A stretch of DNA of 64,000 bases from Metellina segmentata (taxonomy: Eukaryota > Arthropoda > Arachnida > Araneae > Tetragnathidae). Shown here piece by piece: positions 33,464 to 44,948 of the stretch (positions are counted from its first letter, which is position 1; the number at the start of each line of letters is the position of its first letter). Under the pieces are notes generated by a model that did no database searches, was not told the origin of the DNA, and saw only the letters and a list, made by a program, of their open reading frames with translations. The stretch lies in assembly GCA_947359465.1 (NCBI GenBank), contig OX375874.1, forward strand, positions 99,885,441-99,949,440, in the 5' to 3' direction. The translations under genes were made by a program, and so were the position numbers.

Positions 33464-35821
33464 CCTATTTGGATAAGGAGCCCGTTGTCTTCATGACGCT
33501 AAATAGAACGATTACTTCAATATGCAAAATAACTACATTTACAAAAATACCAACAAAAATGTTAGTAATAAATCTATCATTTTATAATACTCTGATATTT
33601 TTTTTTACATGACGCTTTCACAAACCTGCAGCCAACTCGAAACGTATTAACAATTTATTTTTCTAAAATGTCGAAAGAAATCCGATAAAAATTGGACCAA
33701 AATAAACTTTATAAATTCATTTCATTCTTATTTGTATAGATTTCCTGCCAAGAACGTTATTAAGTTTAATATGGGCCTGAAGAAAATACTTTATCATTTC
33801 TCCATTTCGAGATTCTTATAAAATTCGGAACTGCATGTTTCTTTTAAAAAATCTAATATTTTTGGGTTGGTACTTGCATTTCTATGGAGAGAGAGAGAGA
33901 CAATCACAAATAGTGAAATTTGAATTGTAATATCCAGATACGTAGATACCAAAGAGGAAGCATTGATATGATATATATTTCAATTAACATTCAGCTTTTT
34001 GACTGTGGCCACAAAAACCCTTTACAATAAAAGAGAAACGCTTCAACATTGGCATAAACATCTTAAATAGTAATACTTCGTAACAAAGGTATAATAATTT
34101 TTTAACTTTAATAAATCTTAAAATATTTCATTAATTTTTTTAAATGTAATATTTTGATAAAGTTTACGAATTTCTGTTTTTCTCGCATCATAAATGTTTT
34201 TCCACACATTACTTTAAACTCCCGAAAAAAAATGGTTTAATATTTTTAAAATATCTCTACAAATAAAATATGAGCAAATGAAATAAGTTCACGAAACTTC
34301 TTTCTTTCTTTCTTATAAAAGAAAAGTCATTTCATTCACAAAAAAAAGCATTATTAATTTTACTACTCTATCACATTTTGCAATTTTATGCACTGTCTGA
34401 AGTATGATAGCAAAAAGAAAATATGTAGTGAGCAGCTTGAAATTGACTTCCTCTTGAATCGTCGGACGATAAGCAGTTTTTCAGTCTTATCTCTTGGTTT
34501 ATTAATCTACTTTTAGAAAAAAATTGTACACCGGAAATGAATACGTCATTCACTCTCAATTACGTGTCACTTGAAAGCGAATCTTCATATTTATCCACGA
34601 TGAACATAATATAGAGGTGAATGTGATATTATGCTCTAATGGCAACATCAAGTTTGTGTGATGTGTACTGGCAACACCTTTCTTTTTTGATAAATGTACT
34701 ATTCATGTTGTAACTAGTATGCGCAATTCTGTTAATAAAAGGTTTCCTAAAGACTCTAGATTTCATATTCAGATGAATATTCATTACTCTACCTTCACTA
34801 ACATTTTATCTGGGGCACACACTTTTCACTCTGATTTCTTTTTCCAATACCATCTTTGGCCATCAAGGCCAACAATTTCACTGTCTTTAGACGATTCGAA
34901 CTTTCTTCGTTGCTCTTCAGCTATTAAGTTCAGTTGCTTTTCAGTTGTTTCAATTCATCTAGAGATTATTGCTCCTTTTACCGAACACACCAAGCCATTT
35001 TGAGTGGCTCATAATCACTAGACAGGGTTTCTAGCAGTTTGCTGGATACTATAAAGTCAGTTGGTTTAATGTCCAAAAAAGTCATCCTGCACACTAGGCG
35101 TTCTACCTTAGCGATGCGCTTGGGCGTTGTACCCGTTGGTTAACGTGCAAATGAAGGAAAATCCAACTGTTGACTGCATGTCACCAACAAAGAAGGTTTG
35201 GAAGTGGCCCACATAAAAGGACATTTTATGCTACAATTGGTGAGACATAAAACTGAAAAATAATCCACCAATACTTAAAAAAAACGGGTTGTTTTCAGTT
35301 GAAATGTAAAGTAAATTTCTTAAATATTTCTACCACATATATCCTGGTAAAAAAGTGGTAAAATTCTTTCACATAGCATTTGAAAATCAACTATAAACAC
35401 ATTTAACTATATTTCACAGTTGTATTAAAAATAAAATAGTCAATATTTTGTAGCAAAAATATCTCTAAAGTGTTTTACTTTCCAGATCCACGGTCCTACT
35501 TGAGCCCATTGCCTCTGTAAATGACATTTCCCATTGAAAGTGTCGCATGGGTTCAAGTGACCCACACCAAGGGCAACTTGAACCCAAATTTCAATAAATT
35601 ATAAAAATATATATAAAATAAAAATTTTAGTACAAAAAAGACGCTATTAAGCTTTTAAAAAATGACAAATAATAGTAAAACATAAGGTATCAGCACATTT
35701 TATGTTTATGCAGCTGCTTATTGGTAAAAAAGTGAGAAAAATGTTCACTTTTTGGGTCCAAGTAACTCCAGGTTACGGTACTTACTCATCAATCAAAAGG
35801 CATATCTTTGGTGGTTCATTT
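33464..35821. other. Intergenic DNA
   Basis: AT-rich. Near 33720 the motif TTCATTCTTATTTGTATAGA is similar to the right end of the Helitron at 59165 and may be a fragment of that family. Frames at 34719 and 35702 show no recognisable domain. Confidence 0.4.
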
Positions 35822-35833
35822 CCTTTTCGACAT

Positions 35834-36102
35834 TATTTTTTATTTCCAATGGCAAGGCTGGGTACAGATTGCAAATACAAATACAATACATAAATACAAC
35901 ACAGTACAGAATTGACCGAAGTCATTGTAGCCTTATACAAGGCCAGAAGTGATGGTCACTTGTGAAGGGGCACCCAGTGGGTGGACCATCATTGTCCGTA
36001 ACAAAGGACAGCACAACTTACATCCATGTACTGACCCGGATTCGAACCAGGAATCTTCCGATCCAGAGGCCAACACCTTGACCACTAGACCGGTTGGTCG
36101 GC
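35834..36102 (-). mobile_element. tRNA-derived SINE (family 2)
   Basis: A 269-bp insertion with target duplication CCTTTTCGACAT at 35822-35833 and 36103-36114. The minus-strand head starts GGGCCGACCAACCGGTCTAG and has A box TAGTGGTCAAGGTGTTGG and a perfect B box GGTTCGAATCC opposite 36038-36048. The tail (left side) is rich in AATAC-like repeats. LINE-type mobilisation is implied by the 12-bp duplication and simple-repeat tail. Confidence 0.9.
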
Positions 36103-36114
36103 CCTTTTCGACAT

Positions 36115-37486
36115 AAGTTTATTTATTTTTCATTAAGTTTTACTAATTTCACTTTATGATCTCGGTTTCTTAACAGCTTACCTATTATTAAAAGTCTAAA
36201 TTCCTTAATGGGCTCTTTAAGGCGGCTTGATTGATTACAGTGCAATCAGAGAAGCTATTTAGCTCTGCAATCATTCAGCTTTATTAAACGTGTTATAAAA
36301 AGCAGTATGTTAATCCTTGGCTATTGGGTCATTCCACGCAAAATGAGCAAATCGGCTGTGGCTAAAGTTTGTTATAATTCAGTGATTGTGTTTCTTTTCC
36401 TTAAAGAAAAAACATTAAAAAAGTAAAAAAATTGGAAACAACAATTTTTCTATTTTTTTAAATACAAATTTTATTGCGAAGCACAACTCCGAAAAACTCA
36501 CAAATTTTCAGTATTACGTGTGAAAATGTATACTATCTGTCCTGAAGTTTCCATCATTGTAATTTGTTTATTTTCGTCCCAGGGACAATTTTAACTGGAT
36601 GGAAATTATCGTTTTATTTAAAGTCATAATATTTATGATACAAAGTTGAAATTTTTAAGCTTGTTTTGACACTGATTCTTTCTGCTTTTATAATTCACCT
36701 TTTAAGCTAAAAATGATTTGTTATTTTTTTGTTGATCAAGGGTTTTATTATCTGTATTTAATTTCTTCTGTTATCATTGAAGTTCTAATAATATACATAG
36801 ACTGGGAAGCAAATGTTGTGATTTTGATTTTATTATTGTTGCTTTAGGACTCGGATTACAATCCTGAATTTTTTTTACAAGTAATAAACATATTAAACTG
36901 TATTCCTGTGAAATGTCGGTTTTATTATATCTGTACTTCATTAACATTTAACATTTTGAGTAGAAAATTATCATTTTGTTATTTTTGTTAGCTATTTTGA
37001 AGATGAAAGAATTAAAATGCGATTTCCAAACTTTATCAGTAATATTATCATACCTAGCACTGTAACTGGCATGAATTGCAACGATGTCTTAAAATTTCTT
37101 TAGCCCATAGAAATGTTTACAATTCTGTCAAAAATGACAATTTTCCATTTTTTGCAACTAAATTTTAGATAAAATGTGTTGTTTAAAATTGTTGTTGGGC
37201 AAAAGTGAAAAAAAAGAACATTTTGTACAGATTATAAAGATGTAAAACATGTTTGTCTACGTTAAGTAGTTTTTGAGAAACAGACCTTAAAACATGCAAC
37301 TTAAAGCGATCTCACAACTACTCTTCAAAGGTATAAGTCCTTAAAAGACTCAGACTTCGAAAACGTTTAATTTTGAACCTAAATTTTTTGGATAACGTTA
37401 TTTATGCATAAACTAAACCCCTGTACCCAGTGCCAGAACTAGGCAGGTGTAACAGGTGCACCCGCAATGCTGTTCACAAGAAATTG
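36115..37486. other. Intergenic DNA
   Basis: AT-rich. A GGGTCATTCCACGCAAAATG motif at 36328 resembles some MITE ends, but no matching partner end was found. Confidence 0.4.
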
Positions 37487-37488
37487 TA

Positions 37489-38364
37489 CACATTCCATTC
37501 ACATTAATGTGACCACTACCTACTTTCGACGTCAACGTGAAATAACCAATCACAAAAGACAGGTGGCAGCACATTGCAGTGGAGTGTATATAAAGGATGT
37601 CTTAGGGCATCGGAAAGCATTTCAATCGTTGGCGTAAAGCAGAAACGTAGCGATTTATCCAACGTCCAAAAGGGCATGATTATTTACTTTCGGGCCAAGG
37701 GTGGAAGCATTTCGGAAACGGCTAATTTTGTGAACTGTTCGCGTGCCGCAGTGGTAAAAGTAGACCGTGCATGGCAAAATGGCACTATCCAAAATCAGCG
37801 GCGTGGCACATGTGGTGCACCACGGGCTATAGATGACAGAGGCGAACGAAGGCTACGGAGATGCGTTCGGGCGAATAGACGTGCAACTGTTGAGCAACTG
37901 ACTGCCCAGATGAACCATCATTGTGGAAGGCACGATGGATCAGCACAAGTACGCATCTGTCCTTGTGGACCATGTCCACCCCTACATGCGAATTATTTTT
38001 TCTCATAATGATGGCATCTACCAGCAGGACAATGCGAGGTGTCATACTGCTCGCAGTGTATGTGCGTGGTTCGAAGAGCACCAAGATGAGTGTACCGTAC
38101 TCCCCTGGCCAGCAAACTCACCGGATTTAAACCCAGTCGAGAATCTGTGGGACCACCTAGATCGGGTTGTTCGCGCCATGGATCCTCAACCGCGTAGTCT
38201 AGCGCAGCTGGCCACGGCACTGGAGTAGGCATGGCTCAACATCCCAGTGAACACCTTCAGAAACCTAATTGACTCTCTTCCTGAACGTCTCGCAGCGGTC
38301 CGCTCTACCAATGGTGGTTATTCTGGCTTTTGACAAGTGGTCACATTAATGTAACTGGACTGTG
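37489..38364 (+). mobile_element. Tc1-like transposon, internally deleted
   Basis: An 876-bp element flanked by TA on both sides (37487-37488, 38365-38366). The left end CACATTCCATTCACATTAAT pairs with the right end, whose reverse complement is CACAGTCCAGTTACATTAAT; similarity continues through GTGACCAC. It is about 0.4 kb shorter than a complete Tc1. Confidence 0.92.
37574..38333 (+). pseudogene. Tc1 transposase, deleted and interrupted
   Basis: The N-terminal paired-type DNA-binding part reads at 37574-37920 (LSNVQKGMIIYFRAKGGSIS, then ANRRATVEQLTAQMN). It joins abruptly to the C-terminal part in another frame from about 37923 (HNDGIYQQDNARCHTARS, WPANSPDLNPVENLWDHL, LPERLAAVRSTNGGYSGF). 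Roughly 90 residues with the first catalytic Asp are missing at the junction, and a TAG stop interrupts the C-terminal part at 38226-38228. Not functional; it may still be moved in trans because both ends are preserved. Confidence 0.85.
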
Positions 38365-38366
38365 TA

Positions 38367-38720
38367 TTTTTAAACTTAAAATTTTTCCGCCTTTCTATAA
38401 AGAGCGGTTTGGCGATTAGATTTTGCCTTACTTACCCTAGATGTCTCTACTCACCAACATGAACATTCGAATGAATGGAAGAACTGATTCATATTTTTAA
38501 CGTGCCTATGTTAACTTGTGGCATGTTAATATAACATATATGTTATATATAACAGTGTGAACACAGCAACATAGTCACTATAGTTGTGTTTTCGCGTATG
38601 TGTTTGTGAAAACAGCTAAGAATGCAACTAATAACATTGAGATTATTTGACTTCTATCTTTCGATAGTTTCATTAAAGGACACGTGACGAACGTGCTTGG
38701 ATAACCCTGTTAATTTTATT
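38367..38720. other. Intergenic DNA
   Basis: Contains an ACATATATGTTATATATAACA-like imperfect palindrome near 38532; otherwise nothing recognised. Confidence 0.4.
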
Positions 38721-38725
38721 GTTGG

Positions 38726-38950
38726 TGTTTCTGTCGTTGGAAAAGGAACTCAGGCTGACGCCGTGATGACAAACAGAAAACAAGATTTAATAACAAAAGA
38801 ATAAATGAAGACGCGCTTGCGTCCTGCTTGTTGACAATACAGGAACAGGAACTATAATGCGCATGAAGCGCCGAGAGGAAGTAAACAAAAGTATCGCCCT
38901 CTGGCGGATTTGCGCGTCACATTCATGGAGGCTGAACATAAGGCTGAACA
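38726..38950 (-). repeat. BEL/Pao 3' LTR
   Basis: Left copy on the map, downstream on the coding strand. 225 bp, TG...CA ends. Differs from the other LTR by one A/G change and two changes close to the CATGGAGGC block. Confidence 0.97.
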
Positions 38951-38963
38951 TACTCCCACCCTC
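38951..38963 (-). other. BEL/Pao polypurine tract
   Basis: The minus strand reads GAGGGTGGGAGTA immediately before the 3' LTR, the expected primer site for plus-strand DNA synthesis. Confidence 0.75.
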
Positions 38964-38969
38964 AGGACC

Positions 38970-40271
38970 TCAGTCCTGATACTTGGGTAAGGGTATCACC
39001 TTCACGATTGAGCGCTTGAAAGTTCCAAGCCGTGTCTGTATGGAGACTGTCCGAACTAGTCCGTCTTGTCCTGGATGGACTGCAACAACACGTCCCAGTG
39101 GCCACGTCAGTGGAGACGTTTGCAGATCTTGTAGGAGAACCATGTCGTCCACGGCAATATTAAGTTGCTTGGACTGCCACTTCTTACGGGGTTGAAGAGA
39201 AGTGACGTACTCTTTGCTCCACCTCTTCCAGAATCCTCGTCTTAGGTTTTGAAGGAGCTCCAATCGGGACTTCAAGGACCGAGAGGCAATAGGATCATCT
39301 GGAATTGAGCTTAAAACATCTCCTGTAATAAAATGAGAAGGAGTGAGGATGTTTATGGATTGAGTGTCAGACTCATTCACATAAGTGAGGGGTCTTGAAT
39401 TTAAGATATCCTCAATTTGTGCGAGAATTGTAGCAAGTTCTTCGAATGTTAAGAGTGTTCCGCACAAAATGCGTTTCAGATGAAATTTCGCTGACTTAAT
39501 TGCAGCTTCCCAAACACCACCAACGTGAGGAGAGGCTGGTGGAATCATATGCCATTCAATAGTTGATTTTGTCAGATGATGTGACACAGTTTCGTTATCT
39601 TGAATGGTAGACATGAATTGATGTAGTTCATTTAACTTTCTACGGGCACCCACAAAATTAGTACCATTGTCACTATATATGTGTCGGGGGTTACCTCGAC
39701 GCGCGGTGAAACGTCTAAGTGCGGCTAAGAAAGCATCAGTTGTGAGATCGCTAACGGCCTCAATGTGTACAGCTTTTGTAGCCATGCAGACGAATAGTGC
39801 GATGTAGCCCTTAGTTGTTTTAGAGCCACGACCCTTGTTAAATTTAACTTGAACTGGGCCAGCATAATCAATTCCACAGCTGAAGAAAGGTCTCTCTAAA
39901 GTTACACGGTGTTCAGGCAAATTACCCATTTGCTGTGGCGCTGTTGAAGCCTTGAATCTGCAGCAAATCAAACACTTGTCGACACATTTATTAATGATTC
40001 GTTTAGCTCCGAGTATCCAGTGAGACTGTCTGATAATATGAGAAAGCAACGTAGGCCCGGAATGCAAATGAGTGATATGACGCTCCTTCACGAGTAATTC
40101 GCTAATTTTATGTTTCGAGGGAAGTATAATTGGATGCTTGATATTAAATGTTAATGGTGAATTTTGAATACGTCCTCCCACCCGTAGAAGACCGTCAACA
40201 TCTACAAATGGGTTTAGTGAACGTAATTGACTTTTCTTTGGTAAAGGTTTTTTCTCTTTTACTGATTTCAA
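38970..40271 (-). pseudogene. BEL/Pao Pol, integrase part
   Basis: 434 codons in the same frame as the reverse transcriptase frame upstream, from which it is separated by one TAA. The N-terminal H2C2 zinc-binding region has histidines at 65-70 and cysteines in CLICC near 100-104. The catalytic core has Asp near 135 (CGIDYAGPV), Asp 201 (SDNGTNF) and Glu 255 (GGVWEAAIK). The C-terminal part (about 335-433) has the tryptophan-rich DUF5641-like region usual in Pao integrases. The product would insert the cDNA into the genome. The stop at 38970 lies 20 bases before the LTR. Confidence 0.9.
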
Positions 40272-40289
40272 ATCCTCAAAAAAATAAAG

Positions 40290-42590
40290 TTATTGAATCC
40301 AAAGATTTATAGCTCGTTCGGCTGTGTGTATTTCTGTTAATGAGAGAGGTACAGAACGTTTCGATTGGTCATTGTGTTGAATTCTTTGACTATCAATACG
40401 TTTCTTGCAATTCTTAATAAATCGTTGGCAGTATGCAACAATGCGAATAAGTTTAGATAAACTTGAAAAATATTCGAAAAGATTTGTTAATAGATCATTA
40501 GATTTTTGAAGATGACAACTGAATACCGGATCAGATCTCTGCTCGGCGTCGACTTCTTTGTAACCGTCTGCCTTAAGTTCGGTTTTCGGCCAACTCTCTT
40601 CGTTAAGAGCAAGAAAGTCTGGACCTTCCCACCACAATTTGCATTGTTGCAAGCTCTCGGGAGGAATGCCTCGAGATGCAATATCTGCCGGATTTTCTTT
40701 GGAAGGAACATGATGCCAGTGTTTAGTGGGTACTAATTCAATGATTTGAGATGTTCTATTGGCAACAAACGTTTTCCATTTTCGTGGATGTGCGTTTAGC
40801 CAGGAGAGAACCACCTTCGAATCAGTCCACGCAAACACTTCAAATTTGTATTTGCTTAGAGTGTTCAAAACTGCTTTGAGTAACTTGGATAATAAATGTG
40901 CACTGGAAAGTTCGAGTCGCGGTATTGAAACTTGTTTGATGGGCGCGACTTTAGTCTTAGCAACTAAAAGATGAACCTTTGCAGTGTTGTTGTGAACTTG
41001 ACGGCAATATACAACAGCCGCATAAGCCAATGAAGATGCGTCACAAAAACCGTGTAATTGTATAACACACTCGCTGTTGATGATTACACGTCTCGGGATG
41101 TTGCAGTGATTTATCTGACTAAAAGTACTTTGAAATTTGATCCACTCGTTCACTAAATGTGGTGGAATATGTGTGTCCCAGTCTCCTTTCGTGAGCCACA
41201 ATTTTTGATAAAATATTTTAATCAAAATAGTGCAAGGAGATAAGAGTCCTAATGGGTAAAAAATGCGGGCCGACTCTGAAAGTATACTTCGTTTAGTTAA
41301 AGGGGTAGTTAGCTGTAAAACAGCTTTGAAATTGAAGTTATCTTTTGTTGAGTCCCAAAATATTCCTAACACCTTAGAACTTTCTTTTGGAATGATTTCA
41401 AAATTGGATTCATGTGATTTGTGATCACGAAACTGAATTAATAATTCGGATGAATTTGAATTCCATTTTCTCAAATGAAAACCATGTGCTTCAAAAAGGG
41501 AAGTAATTTTCTTACAAATTGATGCAGCTTCGTCCACGGATTCAGCTCCACTGAGCAGATCATCCATGTAGAAGTCTTCTTGAATAATGCGAGTCATTTC
41601 TGTATCATCGCTAACCTGGAGCGATATTTCTTTCAAGCATCTTGTCGCCAAAAATGAAGCAGATGAAGTGCCATATGTGACTGTGTTTAACTTGTATTCC
41701 CGAATTGGATCATTGGGATTATAGCGCCAAAGTATGCGTTGAAAATTTTGATCTTCGTCAGCTACTAAAATTTGTCGGTACATTTTTTCCAAATCTGCGG
41801 TAAATACCACTTTTAGAATTCGGAAACTTAACAAAATTTCGAAAATGTCCCTTTGTAATTTAGGGCCTACTCCTAGAATGCTATTTAACGAAACGCCATT
41901 GCTACTTTTACTTGATGCGTCAAATACAACGCGTGTTGAAGTTGTTAGGCTCGATGGTTTCAAAATAGCGTGATGAGGGAGTATGTACTTGCCCTTACAA
42001 GGAGTGTCTGATGACTGATCATTTTCGATGACTGTCATGTGACCTAGCTGTTCGTATTCCAGCATAAAATTTTTGTACTGCTTTTCAAACTCGTGATTAA
42101 TTGCAAATTTTCTTTCCATTGCCAAGAAACGTGAAAGTGCTGCAGGTTTAGAGTCACCCAAGCTGAGGGAAAAAGAGTTATAGAAAGGGAGTTTAACCAC
42201 AAAACGACCGCTTGGATTGATGGAATGAGTTTCCTTAAAATGTGTTTCGCAAAATTGCTCTTCTGGTGTCAAAAGATTCCTTTTCGTGTTCTCTATTTCC
42301 TCCATCTGCCAAAACCGCTGAAGCTCTGTATCAATGTTTAACTCGAACACATTAATGTGTGTAGAAGCATTTGTTTTGGAATAATTTTCAGGCAACTTCC
42401 CGGAAATGAGAAATCCGAGAGTTGAGTTCTGTGCAATTAAATTGCTGTTTGGAGATACTATTTTTTCCGGTAAAAGAATAGAGAAAAAATAGTCTGCACC
42501 AATAATTAAATCAATTTCTTTTGGAATGTAAAACTCAGGATCTGCAAGTTTGAGGTTTTTAAGTGTTGGAAGTCTTGGTGATTTATTTGT
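40290..42590 (-). pseudogene. BEL/Pao Pol, reverse transcriptase and RNase H
   Basis: An open frame of at least 701 codons up to 42395, with the same homology continuing in frame to about 42590. The reverse transcriptase has the first catalytic Asp in FTADLEKMYRQI and the active-site motif YMDD in QEDFYMDDLLSG. RNase H follows, with FCDASSLAYAAVVY, RLELSSAHLL, TDSKVVLSWL and ENPADIASRG. The frame ends in TAA at 40290-40292 directly before integrase sequence in the same frame, so this stop looks like a nonsense mutation and not a natural end. Confidence 0.9.
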
Positions 42591-42665
42591 TTTGCAGGTA
42601 AAGGACTTGTCAAATTATTCAAGATGAAAGCGTTGATATTTAGTTCATATCATTAGTAGTTCATA

Positions 42666-43619
42666 TCATAGTTCAGTATCATTTCCAGAATGTAATGTTA
42701 AACAAACCGACCCCTTGGTGAAACCAACTGGCGTCTTGCCTAGCCCTTTAACCGGATATCTATCCTTTTTTCTGACTACACATAAATCTTTCAATACGCC
42801 TTCTCGCACCATGGTAATTTGACTTCCGCTGTCGAGAAGAGCTGTTACATGTTTACGATTTCCTTCACTATTGCTTACTGTTAATTTCGCTGTTGGGAGT
42901 AGAGCGCATAAATTTGTTGTATCGGGAGAAACTTCTTTCCCCGTCAAGTGGTTAGAACTCGGCTGCGGTTCAAGGTCAGTTTCTGGGGATTCTGTCGCAG
43001 AGTTACGACTACGTGAAAATGCTGAAATGGGACCCTTGGATCTCTCGCATAAATAACTGCTGTGTTTTTCTCCACAATTCTTGCAACTACTTAACTTACA
43101 CTTGTAGTGATTATGACTCGTTGAAATTAAACAGTTCTGGCAAATTTTATTACTTGATACGAATTGCTTCCTTTCTTTTACGCTTAGGTTTTTGAATTTA
43201 AAGCATTTGTACAAATAATGAGGGTTTGAACATAGTGAACAGTTGTTACCTTTGTTAGTTACGAAACTTTTATTGCGAAATCCCTTTTCTTTGTTGTCGA
43301 TTGAAATGTCATCGCTTTGATATAATTCTAATGACCTGTTATTTAGGAACTCTAAAAACCTTTCGAAAGACGGAAATTCGTCTTCGGTTGTGAGTTGTGC
43401 CCCTGATTGGCGTGTTTTAAAATCAACCTTTTGCAGTAATATAAAGATTAACCATGGATCTTTTGTAGTTGCCTTTTCATGCAGGGATTTTAAACCTCTG
43501 ATTGTCTCGTCAGAGATGTCTGCTATTTTTCTTAATTCCCGAGAGTTTGGTTGACTGACTGCGGGTTGATCAAGAAATGTTTTAATCAATGAGGCAGTGA
43601 TTTGTTTTTTTACAATCAT
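42666..43619 (-). pseudogene. BEL/Pao Gag C-terminus and protease
   Basis: A 317-codon frame. After the rest of the Gag domain come cysteine-histidine clusters of zinc-knuckle type (CQNCLISTSHNHYKC, CKNCGEKHSSYLC), then a retroviral-type aspartic protease with ALLDSGSQITMV. The frame breaks near 42667, in a small direct duplication of TAGTTCATATCAT (42651 region). A second shift occurs near 42575-42590 before the Pol frame. The frame is the same as that of Pol. Confidence 0.88.
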
Positions 43620-44160
43620 ACCTGCCCATTAATTTATCCCATGCTTCTTGATAGCTGGTTTCTGAAACCGGAATGTGCTTTATAATCGAAGCCGGTTCAT
43701 GCATTAAAAGACCTTTGAGGTACTGAAATTTTTGAATATCTGTAAGACATTCATTATTATGTACAAGAGATATATACAAATCCTTAAATGAAGGCCAATC
43801 AATATATTTGCCAGTGAAGGACTGAATATTTATTCTAGGCAATTTAAAATTACTAATGTTATGCAATTGATTATGAGCATTTGATACATTTGGAATCGAA
43901 AATTCATCAATCATGTCCTGCAACTTGGCTTTGGTTTCGAAGTATTTTTCCTCGAAATCCTCCATTTCTGATTGTTGCGGAGGTAGTATGGCGTCTGCAT
44001 TCTTGAAATCTGTATAAGCTTGTTCCAGCTTTTCAAGCCTGTTGCTTAGATCTCTTTTTGAAAATTGTGACGAACTGTCACTAATATAGTTCGCTATGCG
44101 CGTCAATGAACCACGGGCGTGGCCACGTAGTTGTTTTGCCGTCGCTTCTTTTTCAGTCAT
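43608..44160 (-). pseudogene. BEL/Pao Gag N-terminus
   Basis: The best start is the ATG at 44158-44160 (MTEKEATAKQ), 174 bases inside the 5' LTR; the frame is open further upstream but without homology. A coiled-coil-prone N-terminus is followed by the DUF1759-type capsid region (LPRINIQSFTGKYIDWPSFK, FQYLKGLLMHEP, AWDKLMGRYD). Gag would assemble the particle. The frame shifts at a run of seven T on the + strand (43605-43611), where homology moves to the next frame. Confidence 0.85.
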
Positions 44161-44310
44161 TGTGACTGAATGGCAACTGCTGATTGAATTCACAGTTTTG
44201 TAAAATTGATGCGATGAAACCAAAGACACAAGCTTCAGCACGAAATGAAAAACCACTTAGCTTTTTGGTCTTGATGCGCTGTTGCTGCGTTGATCCGCGA
44301 ATTCTTGAAA

Positions 44311-44330
44311 TAATCTCGACCGTGCCTCCA
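44311..44330 (-). other. BEL/Pao primer-binding site
   Basis: Three bases from the 5' LTR the minus strand reads TGGAGGCACGGTCGAGATTA. A TGG start here is expected for pairing to the CCA end of a tRNA. I could not name the tRNA. Confidence 0.6.
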
Positions 44331-44333
44331 AAA

Positions 44334-44558
44334 TGTTTCTGTCGTTGGAAAAGGAACTCAGGCTGACGCCGTGATGACAAACAGAAAACAAGATTTAATA
44401 ACAAAAGAATAAATGAAGACGCGCTTGCGTCCTGCTTGTTGACAATACAGGAGCAGGAACTATAATGCGCATGAAGCGCCGAGAGGAAGTAAACAAAAGT
44501 ATCGCCCTCTGGCGGATTTGCGCATCACATACATGGAGGCTGAACATAAGGCTGAACA
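44334..44558 (-). repeat. BEL/Pao 5' LTR
   Basis: Right copy on the map, upstream on the coding strand. 225 bp, with three differences from the other LTR. Confidence 0.97.
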
Positions 44559-44563
44559 GTTGG

Positions 44564-44948
44564 GTTTTTGTTAATTCGTAAGTAGTTTTGTACTTTTGTA
44601 TTTGAATAGTGAAGTGATTTGCAATGTTAAGTTTTTATGTACTTGTAGACTATTTCGTTTAGTACTTTTTAATGTAACGTTTCAGTTTTATAATAAAATT
44701 TTAATAGCTAATTTCATATGCAACGAATTTTTAGGTTTTTACTATTTTCTGTAAAATATTTGGTTGTAAAAACACGGGAATATGGATACGAGAGCATCCA
44801 AGCTCGTGATATTTCGTCCCGTACTTTCATTCGCTCTTTCGTACTTACATAATAATAGTTAAACAACTGTCGGGTGCACAAAAGAGAAATATAAAGAAAC
44901 GAAAATTAGAAGAATTCAAGTCAATGTCGCAACAGTTAGTTAAATGGC
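44564..44948. other. Intergenic DNA
   Basis: AT-rich, nothing recognised. Confidence 0.4.

Larger units (their letters stand above)
38726..44558 (-). mobile_element. BEL/Pao LTR retrotransposon
   Basis: A 5.8-kb element read on the minus strand, bounded by 225-bp LTRs and a perfect 5-bp target duplication GTTGG (38721-38725 and 44559-44563). The LTRs begin TGTTTCTG and end GGCTGAACA and differ at three positions. Gene order is gag, protease, reverse transcriptase/RNase H, integrase. This order and the protein types (DUF1759 Gag, DUF1758-like protease, A17-type Pol, DUF5641-like C-terminus) identify the Pao/BEL group. No envelope-like frame is present. Four lesions prevent a continuous polyprotein. 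Confidence 0.96.

Noticed and set aside
36030..36102. True tRNA gene
   Set aside because: Both boxes are good, but it is the head of a SINE flanked by a 12-bp target duplication.
36321..36360. GGGTCATTCCACGC motif as a transposon end
   Set aside because: No inverted partner or target duplication was found in the following 2 kb.
38726..44558. Envelope gene in the BEL/Pao element
   Set aside because: The integrase frame ends 20 bases before the LTR and no further frame lies between them.
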